From: Leucobacter sp.
Lineage (GTDB): Bacteria; Actinomycetota; Actinomycetes; Actinomycetales; Microbacteriaceae
Reading direction: 5' to 3'
Length of the DNA stretch: 8,425 nt
Assembly: GCA_012510755.1 (NCBI GenBank)
Contig: JAAZHL010000398.1
Span: forward strand, 1-8,425
Of this stretch, positions 1-5,459 are shown piece by piece. Position 1 is the stretch's first letter. Each line of letters opens with the position of its first letter. Below the pieces are notes generated by a model. That model saw only the letters and a list, made by a program, of their open reading frames with translations. It was not told the origin of the DNA and ran no database searches. The translations under genes and the position numbers were made by a program.

Positions 1-281
1 GCGAAGGGCTGCATGCGCTCGGCAGCAAAGACGCCAGCCTGGCAGGTGAACGAAGACGCCACCAAGATCAGGGTGTTAATGAGGGCGAACGTGAAGTTGT
101 GCTTGGCAACTTGTTCGACCCACAGGTCTGGGTTCATCGCGCGCAGGGTGAAATAAATCGCGAACAGGCCGGCGAAGAACATGAGTTCACTGCCGAGCCA
201 CACGATCGTTCCAACGGCGACCGTAATAGGTCGCTTCCCCGCGGACACGGCTGACTGGGTATTCATGGTGGTTGTCGTCAC
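1..281 (-). CDS. ctaE: Cytochrome c oxidase subunit III, 5' part (gene runs off the left edge)
   Basis: Subunit III of the aa3-type cytochrome c oxidase, an integral membrane protein of the respiratory chain's terminal complex. About 93 N-terminal residues are visible. They include the family block GTIVWLGSELMFFAGLFAIY, forming the first membrane helix, then FTLRAMNPDLW, and a second hydrophobic stretch (FALINTLILVASSF) leading to the conserved QAGVFAAERM region. I chose the GTG at 281, giving V-TTTT-MNTQS, because Thr-rich starts are usual for actinobacterial CtaE and a CATAAT box ends 6 nt upstream, fitting a leaderless start. The ATG at 266, in frame five codons later, is the alternative; the GGAGGGG at 281-287 sits too close to the GTG and rather far from the ATG. 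ctaE is divergent from trpD, as in mycobacteria, where qcrCAB follows ctaE. Those genes would lie to the left of this window. Identity is firm; the exact start is not. Confidence 0.93.
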   Translation of the reverse strand, partial: MTTTTMNTQSAVSAGKRPITVAVGTIVWLGSELMFFAGLFAIYFTLRAMNPDLWVEQVAKHNFTFALINTLILVASSFTCQAGVFAAERMQPF

Positions 282-287
282 CCCTCC

Positions 288-293
288 ATTATG
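288..293 (-). promoter_or_regulatory. Candidate -10 box for ctaE (CATAAT)
   Basis: On the minus strand CATAAT matches the TATAAT consensus at five of six positions and ends 6 nt before the GTG at 281. This would start the transcript at or next to that GTG. No good -35 hexamer is visible 16-18 nt upstream. The position is an inference from sequence alone. Confidence 0.4.
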
Positions 294-305
294 GCTGAAA
301 GTTTG

Positions 306-328
306 GTGTGCATATTCCACATTCACAC
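306..328. promoter_or_regulatory. Imperfect dyad, possible ctaE operator
   Basis: GTGTG (306-310) and CACAC (324-328) form the outer arms of a 23-nt imperfect dyad, with further matched pairs inside (8 of 11 pairs complementary). It lies 13-35 bp upstream of the candidate ctaE -10 box, covering the place where a -35 element would be. A regulator bound here could control ctaE. The regulator is unknown and chance occurrence is possible. Confidence 0.25.
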
Positions 329-388
329 GGCGCGCCGAAGTATTCGCGCGACATATGTGTCAGCATATCGGGTTCGGTCTCGTTTCTT

Positions 389-401
389 TTCATCAGATGA
401 A
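389..401. promoter_or_regulatory. Perfect 6+1+6 dyad upstream of trpD, candidate operator
   Basis: TTCATCAGATGAA is a perfect inverted repeat, with TTCATC and GATGAA around a central A. It is centred about 50 bp upstream of the probable trpD transcription start, a usual position for a transcription factor site. I do not recognise it as the site of a known regulator. Confidence 0.3.
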
Positions 402-431
402 TGTGCGGTGTGGCGCGCAATGTTGGCGCGA

Positions 432-437
432 TACAAT
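432..437 (+). promoter_or_regulatory. -10 box of a leaderless trpD promoter (TACAAT)
   Basis: TACAAT (five of six to TATAAT) ends 7 nt before the ATG at 445, so transcription should begin at or beside the start codon. The preceding 20 nt hold no Shine-Dalgarno. The -35 region is weak. A direct repeat of TGGCGCG (411-417 and 424-430, 13 nt apart) lies just upstream of the box. Confidence 0.55.
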
Positions 438-444
438 CAAAATC

Positions 445-1509
445 ATGCTTGATGAACGCACTTGGCCAACAATTTTGACGTCACTCATAGAAGACGAGGA
501 TCTGAGTGTCTCGCAGGCCGACTGGGCTATGGGGCAGTTCATGACCGGGCAGGCGACTCCCGCGCAGATGGGTGCGTTCTTGATCGCGTTGCAGCGCAAG
601 GGCGTCACCGTCGACGAGATCGTTGGTTTTCGCGACGCGATCCTCGCCGAAGCTCGCGAAGTTCCCTTGCCTTCCATGTCACTTGACATTGTTGGCACTG
701 GGGGAGACCGCTATGGCACGGTGAATATTTCATCGATGGCGTCGATTGTGGTGGCTGCGGCAGGGGTTCCCGTCGTGAAGCACGGTAATAAGGCGGCAAG
801 CAGCAAGTCGGGCTCGTCTGACGTGCTGATGTCGCTCGGCATCGATCTGTCGCTCGAACCAGATGCGCTGCTCGAAAGTTTCAACGAATCAGGCATCGCT
901 TTTGTGCATGCAGCGAGGTTCTTGCCCGGTTTTCGTCATGTGGCGCCAGTGCGGGCTGAACTTGGTGTGCAGACAGTGTTCAATTACCTCGGCCCGCTCT
1001 GCAACCCGGTGCGGCCAGAAGCCACCGCCGCCGGCGTGGCAGATGCATCGAAGGCGCCACTGTTCGCCGACCTGTTTCGGTTTAGGGGAGCGGCTGCGCT
1101 CGTGTTTCGCGGCGATGACGGCCTCGATGAACTCACCACTACTGGCCACTCCCATATCTGGGAGGTCAGCCGCGGTGCGTTGACCGAACACGACCTTGAC
1201 CCACGCGATCTCGGTATCGCTCGCTCAAACATTGAAGATTTGATCGGTGGAACACCCGATCACAATGCCGACGTCGTGCGCCGTACCCTCGAGGGGGAGC
1301 AGGGGCCAGTCAGGGACATCGTGCTCTTGAATGCTGCCGCAGGAATTGTCGCGTTTGATTTGGTGCGTGAGCCAGAATCTGCCGATCGCGCGATTCTTGA
1401 GCGTCTGGCCGATGCGCTTGAAGTCGCACGTGTCGCGATTGATTCAGGCGCTGCGCGCACAAAGCTTGAGCAGTGGGCAGCGTCGACGCAGCGTCACGCA
1501 TCCCAGTAG
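445..1509 (+). CDS. trpD: Anthranilate phosphoribosyltransferase
   Basis: Transfers the phosphoribosyl group of PRPP to anthranilate, the second step of tryptophan synthesis from chorismate; cytoplasmic and Mg-dependent. The 354-residue product matches the family's usual length. An N-terminal helical domain is followed by the PRPP/Mg loop GTGGD (84-88), NISS (94-97), KHGN (112-115) with the Ser-rich loop after it, the anthranilate-side region RHVAPVRAELG (about 164-174), NYLGPLCNP (180-188), and FRGDDGLDELTTT (221-233), the actinobacterial version of the HGxDGLDE motif. The ATG at 445 is chosen because the family N-terminus begins here and a TACAAT box ends 7 nt before it. The reading frame is open back to 181 only by chance. 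The gene stands alone, apart from other trp genes, and is divergent from ctaE. The possible operators between the two genes may control it. Confidence 0.96.
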   Translation: MLDERTWPTILTSLIEDEDLSVSQADWAMGQFMTGQATPAQMGAFLIALQRKGVTVDEIVGFRDAILAEAREVPLPSMSLDIVGTGGDRYGTVNISSMASIVVAAAGVPVVKHGNKAASSKSGSSDVLMSLGIDLSLEPDALLESFNESGIAFVHAARFLPGFRHVAPVRAELGVQTVFNYLGPLCNPVRPEATAAGVADASKAPLFADLFRFRGAAALVFRGDDGLDELTTTGHSHIWEVSRGALTEHDLDPRDLGIARSNIEDLIGGTPDHNADVVRRTLEGEQGPVRDIVLLNAAAGIVAFDLVREPESADRAILERLADALEVARVAIDSGAARTKLEQWAASTQRHASQ

Positions 1510-1525
1510 AGTCGCGCGCTACACG

Positions 1526-1575
1526 CAGGCAGCAACGCGCCAGTCACCAAGCTGACGCGAGGAAGTAGCTGCCTG
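1526..1575. repeat. Inverted repeat after trpD, possible terminator without a T tract
   Basis: CAGGCAGC (1526-1533) and GCTGCCTG (1568-1575) are perfect 8-bp complementary arms around a 34-nt loop. The loop can itself pair through GTCA (1543-1546) with TGAC (1552-1555). It lies between the convergent ends of trpD and the PAP2 gene, where a terminator is expected. Neither side carries a T run, so it would not be a classical intrinsic terminator. Confidence 0.35.
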
Positions 1576-1637
1576 ACGTCCAGAAGCAGGGCTCGCAATA
1601 TCTAAACTGACATAATACAGATTATCGGTAATTAGTA

Positions 1638-2432
1638 TCACGGGCTGAGCGCCGCAAACGTTCGCGCTGACAACACGCTCACGCCCACCAGCAAAATCTC
1701 GCCGGCTTTCAACATCAGCTCAGCGCTCTGCACGCTCGATGCAGCTGCCACAAGAACGACGCCAACAAGAATGGCTGCCGCACCAAAAATAACGAGCAAG
1801 ACGCCGGTTGCACGATTCAACATCATCAGTGCTTTGCTTTGCTCTTGCCCAGCACGTTTTGAGCGACGTGGGCCGACGGCTGCGGCAATCGCGAATACCA
1901 GCACCACAAGCGCCTGCGAGCCGATCAGGTCGCTCGGCCGGTGCCAGCCGTATTCAAGCAGCTGCCACGACACCACTGACAGCATGACTGCGGCAAGCAC
2001 GGTGACGAGCCCGCGGCTCCCCCGGCGAACCGCCCAAATTGTGCCAACCGCGACGACACTGAACACCGTCATATGGCCGCTCGGAAAGGTGTTTGGCGCA
2101 TCGAATTCGAAGAGTTCAGGCCGTTCGAGCCAGCTTCTCTTTAGCAGCTGCGAGGTGACGATCGCCACTGCACCAGCACACACAGTCATGAGTGCACGCC
2201 AGACCCCGTGTGACCAAATTGTGATCAGTCCGATCACTCCGAGTGCGATGAGCACCGTCGCGGTAGAAACCAGGCTCAATGGCGCTGGCGGGTGCGTGGT
2301 GAAGTCAGACGCATCAAGCAGACTCGCCTCTGCCTGCTGGCCGAAGAAGCTGCCCACGCCGAGCCAGTACGCCAGTGCGCCAATCAGCAAGGCAAGCACT
2401 GCATACAGCAGTGCGCGCATGCGTGCTGACAT
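1638..2432 (-). CDS. PAP2-family membrane phosphatase (phosphatidic acid / undecaprenyl-pyrophosphate type)
   Basis: A 264-residue membrane protein of the PAP2 superfamily, which removes phosphate from lipid phosphates such as phosphatidate or undecaprenyl pyrophosphate; the substrate here is unknown. The core signatures are KRSWLERP (98-105; one residue shorter than the usual KX6RP), PSGH (117-120, with the catalytic acid His120) and GWHRPSD (162-168, with nucleophile His164 and Asp168). The Arg normally six residues before the motif-3 His is Leu. About eight hydrophobic segments are visible (near 6-26, 51-72, 78-96, 121-136, 141-158, 167-187, 208-232, 244-262). The last two form a C-terminal extension after a basic loop (GPRRSKR). 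The ATG at 2432 is preferred over an in-frame upstream start because AAGGGAGG sits 6 nt before it and membrane helix 1 begins at once. Probably the last gene of the leftward unit, 80 nt after the RNA methyltransferase. Confidence 0.88.
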   Translation of the reverse strand: MSARMRALLYAVLALLIGALAYWLGVGSFFGQQAEASLLDASDFTTHPPAPLSLVSTATVLIALGVIGLITIWSHGVWRALMTVCAGAVAIVTSQLLKRSWLERPELFEFDAPNTFPSGHMTVFSVVAVGTIWAVRRGSRGLVTVLAAVMLSVVSWQLLEYGWHRPSDLIGSQALVVLVFAIAAAVGPRRSKRAGQEQSKALMMLNRATGVLLVIFGAAAILVGVVLVAAASSVQSAELMLKAGEILLVGVSVLSARTFAALSP

Positions 2433-2438
2433 TAGGAG

Positions 2439-2446
2439 CCTCCCTT
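2439..2446 (-). promoter_or_regulatory. Strong ribosome binding site of the PAP2 gene
   Basis: On the minus strand AAGGGAGG stands 6 nt before the ATG at 2432. It decides that start over the longer open frame. It is the best Shine-Dalgarno in the window. Confidence 0.65.
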
Positions 2447-2512
2447 CGCACCGTCCAAGCAAGTGTGCTGCCGCCAATCGTGGTCTGGACTGCACGAGCC
2501 TACTTGGCGAAG

Positions 2513-3343
2513 CTATTGCTTTGCTGAGGTTTGACTGTCTGCCGTGCGCACCGCCCACAGCGCGAGCGCCGCAGCAGTCGCAACGTTCAGTGAATCAACG
2601 CCGTGCTGCATGGGAATGGTGACGGTGCGGGTTGCTGAGGCGAGGGCCCGCCTGGTGAGCCCCTCCCCTTCGGTACCAAACAGTAGGGCAAGTTGTGTTG
2701 GAGGCGCCTGTACGAAATCTGCAAGATCCTCTGCCCCATCTTGCAAAGCGAACGCCGCAAGCTCATACCCTGCGTCGCGAATCATCGGCCCAGCCTCGCG
2801 CCACTGCGGCAATCTCGCCCACGGCACCTGCAGCACCGCACCCATGCTGACCCGCACGGCGCGCCGGTACAGCGGGTCGGCGCACCCAGGGGTGAGCAGT
2901 ACCCCGTCTGCGCCGAGGGCCGCGACTGAGCGAAAGATGGCACCAACGTTCGTGTGGTCGGCGAGATCTTCGAGCACGACGAGCCGCCGCGAATCTCGCA
3001 GCAGGTCGCGGGGGTCGAGTTCGGTCGGTCGATGCATCGACGCGAGTGCGCCTCGGTGCATATGAAATCCGGTGAGTTGCTCGAGTTGCTCTGGCTGCCC
3101 AACAAACACGGGCGTGTCTGGGTGCGCTGCAAGCAGCGGTTCGAGGGTCGGCAACCAGTGTTTAAGTGTCAGTACTGCCCGGGGCCGATGCCCGGCAGCG
3201 AGTGCCCGCTCAATGACTTTCGGTGACTCCGCTAGATAGAGCCCGTTTGCTGGCTCAAGCGTGCGCCTGAGCGCGACATCGGTGAGGGTCGTAAAGTCGG
3301 CGAGCTCCACCGCATCGATGTGCGTGATGGTGCGAAGTTTCAC
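2513..3343 (-). CDS. TrmH/SpoU-family RNA 2'-O-methyltransferase
   Basis: A SAM-dependent methyltransferase of the SpoU/TrmH (SPOUT) class, which methylates a ribose 2'-OH in tRNA or rRNA. The 276-residue product has an N-terminal substrate-binding part (about 1-105; the LAESPKVIERAL region resembles the SpoU substrate-binding domain). The trefoil-knot catalytic domain follows: motif 1 NVGAIFR (132-138, with catalytic Arg138), motif 2 FGTEGEGL (222-229) and motif 3 IPMQHGVDSLNVATAA (243-258). All three motifs are intact. The start is GTG at 3343, sharing GTGA with the stop of the hydrolase gene upstream. A GAGG 8 nt before it (3352-3355) allows reinitiation, so the pair is probably translationally coupled. 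The target nucleotide cannot be told from sequence; the N-terminal domain suggests the RlmB/TsnR-like side of the family rather than the short TrmL type. Confidence 0.93.
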   Translation of the reverse strand: MKLRTITHIDAVELADFTTLTDVALRRTLEPANGLYLAESPKVIERALAAGHRPRAVLTLKHWLPTLEPLLAAHPDTPVFVGQPEQLEQLTGFHMHRGALASMHRPTELDPRDLLRDSRRLVVLEDLADHTNVGAIFRSVAALGADGVLLTPGCADPLYRRAVRVSMGAVLQVPWARLPQWREAGPMIRDAGYELAAFALQDGAEDLADFVQAPPTQLALLFGTEGEGLTRRALASATRTVTIPMQHGVDSLNVATAAALALWAVRTADSQTSAKQ

Positions 3344-4218
3344 CTGGTCTGCCTCGCGCGCAGAAAGGTCAGCATCTCAGCTACCGCCGGTTCGACCGCC
3401 TCATAGTGCACCAGATGCCCCACCCCCGGCATCACACGCAGCGTGGCATCGGCAAGTCGATGCGACAACACGAGTTGCGCGCTCAGCGGAGTGATATCGT
3501 CGCGGTCACCAACGATCAGCAGCGTTGGCGCCGTAATGGAGTGGGCGTACTCCCCCACGGTGTGCGACACCGACGCGCGAAAGGCTTGCAGCAGCGTGTT
3601 GCTGTCGGCAAAGTTGCTGAAATAGCGATCATGCTGGTCGTGAATCCAGGCGCGCAGGTGCTTGTCTCGGGTCTTTGCCATAAATTCGCTCATTGCCCGC
3701 ACGATGAGGGGGTGTCCGAGCAATGTTCGCGATGCGGGCTCAGGCAGCCGCTCGGCGACGCGATAGTACCCAACCGCGAGGCCCGTCATGAGTGCCTGTG
3801 GGCCCTCGAGCGCGGGTGAGGCGATCGGGTTGATCAAGGTCACATTTGTGGGTGTGAGGCCCTGAGAGAGCGAGTTTGCGACGATCAGCGAGCCAAATGA
3901 ATGGCCGAGGATCGCATAGCCCCCATCAGCAAGCCCCAGCGCTGCGACGAAGCCCCGCAGCCACTCACCGTAGAAGTCGAGATCGTGCACCTTGCCTGGT
4001 GCTGCCTCACTTTCGCCAAACCCTGGCAGGTCTGGCACGATCACCCGCAGCTCTGGTGCCTGCGCGGTGATGCTTTCGGCGAGGCCTTCGAGGCCGTGGT
4101 GATCACCTCGAAAACCATGCACGAAAATGAGGGGTTGACCATCTGGTGCACCGTATTGCCAGGCGGTCGTCGGCACTGAGTCAACGATGACCTGAAAACG
4201 TTCACTGGTGTCTTGCAC
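3340..4218 (-). CDS. Alpha/beta-fold hydrolase
   Basis: A 292-residue soluble alpha/beta hydrolase with a complete catalytic triad. The oxyanion-hole strand is FVHGFRG (32-38), the nucleophile elbow is GHSFGS (105-110, Ser107), the acid is Asp240 in GDRDDITP (237-244), and the His is His268 in PGVGHLVHYE (264-273). DLPGFGES (63-70) is typical of esterase, haloalkane dehalogenase and epoxide hydrolase relatives, but Ser as nucleophile excludes a dehalogenase. The segment 140-225 between core strands is the cap, which usually sets the substrate. No signal peptide is seen, so it is probably cytoplasmic. The substrate is unknown. The GTG at 4218 is the chosen start: TAGACT ends 6 nt before it, suggesting a leaderless transcript. 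It is first in the leftward unit with the RNA methyltransferase (4-nt overlap) and the PAP2 gene. Confidence 0.9.
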   Translation of the reverse strand: MQDTSERFQVIVDSVPTTAWQYGAPDGQPLIFVHGFRGDHHGLEGLAESITAQAPELRVIVPDLPGFGESEAAPGKVHDLDFYGEWLRGFVAALGLADGGYAILGHSFGSLIVANSLSQGLTPTNVTLINPIASPALEGPQALMTGLAVGYYRVAERLPEPASRTLLGHPLIVRAMSEFMAKTRDKHLRAWIHDQHDRYFSNFADSNTLLQAFRASVSHTVGEYAHSITAPTLLIVGDRDDITPLSAQLVLSHRLADATLRVMPGVGHLVHYEAVEPAVAEMLTFLRARQTR

Positions 4219-4224
4219 TCCAAA

Positions 4225-4230
4225 AGTCTA
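4225..4230 (-). promoter_or_regulatory. -10 box of leaderless hydrolase promoter (TAGACT)
   Basis: On the minus strand TAGACT fits TANNNT and ends 6 nt before the GTG at 4218. It overlaps a plus-strand TACGGT (4229-4234) that could serve the divergent exonuclease gene. A weak TTATCT lies about 17 nt upstream of TAGACT. Confidence 0.45.
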
Positions 4231-4267
4231 CGGTGTCACAGGCTGAAGATAAGGTTGAGCACGAACG

Positions 4268-4273
4268 AAAGGA
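4268..4273 (+). promoter_or_regulatory. Ribosome binding site of the exonuclease gene
   Basis: AAAGGA, 6 nt before the GTG at 4280, supports that start. This gene, unlike its neighbours on both sides of the promoter regions, therefore has a normal leader. Confidence 0.55.
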
Positions 4274-4279
4274 CTCGAC

Positions 4280-4978
4280 GTGAGCGACGCACTCCCCCTC
4301 TGGGCCGAAAAACTGGCGGTGTTCGATACTGAGACGACCGGGGTCGATACGTCGCACGCGCGTGTCGTGAGCAGCGCTATCGCCGTGATCGGGCCGTCGG
4401 GCGAGGTGCTCGAGCGGTATGACTGGCTGCTCGACCCAGGCATCGAGATTCCTGAGGCAGCGGCAAGAGTCCATGGCATCACTACGCAGATTGCACGCCA
4501 GAGCGGCGTCAGCGCGGCGATCGGCGTTGCGCAGATTGTTGAGCAGATTGCGTCGATGCTTGACCGCGGTTTTGCACTTGTTGCCTATAACGCCCCCTAT
4601 GACCTGACGCTTTTGCGTGCCGAGGCCGCCCGGCACGGTGTCGCATGGCCAGAGACCATTCGGCCGGTCATCGATCCGCTGGTCATCGATAAGCAGTTTG
4701 ACCGTTTTCGCAAAGGCAAGCGCACCCTCGAGGTGGTCGCTACGCACTACGGCGTTGACCTCGGCACGGCCCACGACGCAGGCGAAGACGCTATTGCTGC
4801 CGGCAGAGTCGCGCAAGCGCTGGCCCGCAAATACGCGACCGTCTTGCCCGAGCAGCTGACTGACTTGCACGATGCCCAAATCAGTTGGGCTGCCAGTCAG
4901 GCTGAGAACTTTCAGCAATACATGCGTCGTGTGAAAGATCCGAGCTTCGTCGCTGAGGGCGGCTGGCCGATTCGCTAG
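4280..4978 (+). CDS. DnaQ-like DEDDh 3'-5' exonuclease
   Basis: A 232-residue exonuclease of the DnaQ/RNase T superfamily, which removes nucleotides from 3' ends with two metal ions. The five DEDDh residues are present in order: Asp16 and Glu18 in FDTETTG (15-21), Asp108 in NAPYD (104-108), and His165 and Asp170 in HDAGED (165-170). VHGIT (64-68) is the conserved Exo motif after the first strand block. The C-terminal 40 residues continue past the nuclease fold with a W-x3-Q-x3-FQ-x-YMRR segment commonly seen in actinobacterial relatives. There is no polymerase, BRCT or GIY-YIG domain, so it is a free-standing exonuclease. Whether it proofreads replication as an epsilon subunit or works in repair or RNA trimming is not decided by the sequence. 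It starts with GTG after an AAAGGA site and is divergent from the hydrolase gene. Confidence 0.93.
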   Translation: MSDALPLWAEKLAVFDTETTGVDTSHARVVSSAIAVIGPSGEVLERYDWLLDPGIEIPEAAARVHGITTQIARQSGVSAAIGVAQIVEQIASMLDRGFALVAYNAPYDLTLLRAEAARHGVAWPETIRPVIDPLVIDKQFDRFRKGKRTLEVVATHYGVDLGTAHDAGEDAIAAGRVAQALARKYATVLPEQLTDLHDAQISWAASQAENFQQYMRRVKDPSFVAEGGWPIR

Positions 4979-5034
4979 CACGGCTCCGTCGCCGTTATGC
5001 GGGCTGCGTCATCGACCTGCACGCTCCGTCGTCG

Positions 5035-5054
5035 TGCTGCGCGAAGTCGCAGCA
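5035..5054. repeat. Hairpin between convergent dnaQ-like and rpmE2 genes
   Basis: TGCTGCG (5035-5041) and CGCAGCA (5048-5054) form a perfect 7-bp stem with a 6-nt loop. It lies after the exonuclease gene and beside the rpmE2 terminator. No T run follows on the plus strand, so a role in ending or protecting the exonuclease transcript is only possible. Confidence 0.35.
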
Positions 5055-5060
5055 TCACAA

Positions 5061-5097
5061 AACACAAAGGTGGGGCCTCTCGAAAGAGACCCCACCT
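5061..5097 (-). terminator. Intrinsic terminator of rpmE2
   Basis: AGGTGGGG (5068-5075) pairs with CCCCACCT (5090-5097), and CTCT (5077-5080) with AGAG (5085-5088), around a CGAA loop with one C/A mismatch. On the minus strand the stem is followed by TTTGTGTTTTG, a T-rich tract. It lies 24 nt after the rpmE2 stop. The plus-strand side (AATGCTGG) is not T-rich, so it acts mainly leftwards. Confidence 0.8.
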
Positions 5098-5121
5098 AAT
5101 GCTGGATGAAACAGCGGAAGC

Positions 5122-5370
5122 TTATGCGCCGAAGCTCTTGAAGCGCTGGTTGAACTTCTCAACGCGGCCTGCCGAGTCGAGAATACGCTGCTTGCCGGTG
5201 TAGAACGGGTGCGATGCGCTCGAAATTTCAACGTCGATGACCAGGTAGGTCACGCCTTCAAGCTCAATGGTCTTCTCGCTGGTCATGGTGCTGCGGGTGA
5301 GAAACGTCTCGCCCGATGCGAGGTCGCGAAAGACAATTGCGTTGTACTCGGGGTGAATGTCGGTCTTCAT
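5122..5370 (-). CDS. rpmE2: 50S ribosomal protein L31, type B
   Basis: Small protein of the large ribosomal subunit, 82 residues, the usual length for type-B L31. The start MKTDIHPEYN is diagnostic, with FRDLASGETFLTRST and the conserved SSASHPFYTGKQRILDSAGRVEKFNQRF near the C-terminus (about 51-78). There is no CxxC pair, so this is the zinc-free form. In actinobacteria that hold both forms, the zinc-free copy is often repressed by Zur; I see no Zur-like palindrome upstream, so it may be the ordinary copy here. The ATG at 5370 is preceded by GAAGGA (5375-5380) at 4 nt. A strong terminator follows the gene, and a hairpin with a T run lies upstream, so it is probably transcribed alone. Confidence 0.97.
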   Translation of the reverse strand: MKTDIHPEYNAIVFRDLASGETFLTRSTMTSEKTIELEGVTYLVIDVEISSASHPFYTGKQRILDSAGRVEKFNQRFKSFGA

Positions 5371-5374
5371 GGTT

Positions 5375-5380
5375 TCCTTC
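5375..5380 (-). promoter_or_regulatory. Ribosome binding site of rpmE2
   Basis: On the minus strand GAAGGA lies 4 nt before the ATG at 5370, as expected for a highly expressed ribosomal protein gene with a normal leader. Confidence 0.6.
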
Positions 5381-5412
5381 GATGGTGTTCAGGTCGAAAG
5401 CGTCAGGCGCTC

Positions 5413-5435
5413 AAAAATCTGGCGTCACAGCGCCA
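5413..5435 (-). terminator. Terminator-like hairpin between the ABC ATPase gene and rpmE2
   Basis: On the minus strand a TGGCG/CGCCA stem (5431-5435 and 5420-5424) with a 6-nt loop is followed after three bases by TTTTT (5417-5413). It lies 24 nt past the ABC ATPase stop, so it most simply ends that transcript. The stem is only 5 bp. It may instead sit in the leader of rpmE2 if that gene is read from the TGATAAAGT-like box near 5449. Confidence 0.5.
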
Positions 5436-5459
5436 ACGCTCTACTTTATCAGAAACTCG

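Noticed and set aside
181..444. N-terminal extension of trpD in the same frame
   Set aside because: It would overlap ctaE, includes the divergent promoter region and does not resemble TrpD; homology starts at 445.
1612..1625. ATAAT-ACAG-ATTAT hairpin as a terminator
   Set aside because: Five A-T pairs only, too weak to stop transcription and with no T run after it.
2433..2558. 42-residue N-terminal extension of the PAP2 protein
   Set aside because: It would run into the end of the RNA methyltransferase gene; a strong ribosome site marks the ATG at 2432.
1771..2622. Long plus-strand open frame antisense to the PAP2 and RNA methyltransferase genes
   Set aside because: Ser/Thr/Arg-rich translation with no recognisable motif. 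The opposite strand encodes clear membrane helices and PAP2 motifs, so this is a GC-driven shadow.
4202..4981. Long minus-strand open frame antisense to the exonuclease gene
   Set aside because: The plus strand has a complete DEDDh exonuclease with a ribosome binding site; the antisense product resembles nothing.
5371..5459. Zur box upstream of the zinc-free L31 gene
   Set aside because: Looked for an AT-rich TGAAAATGATTTTCA-like palindrome on both strands and found none.
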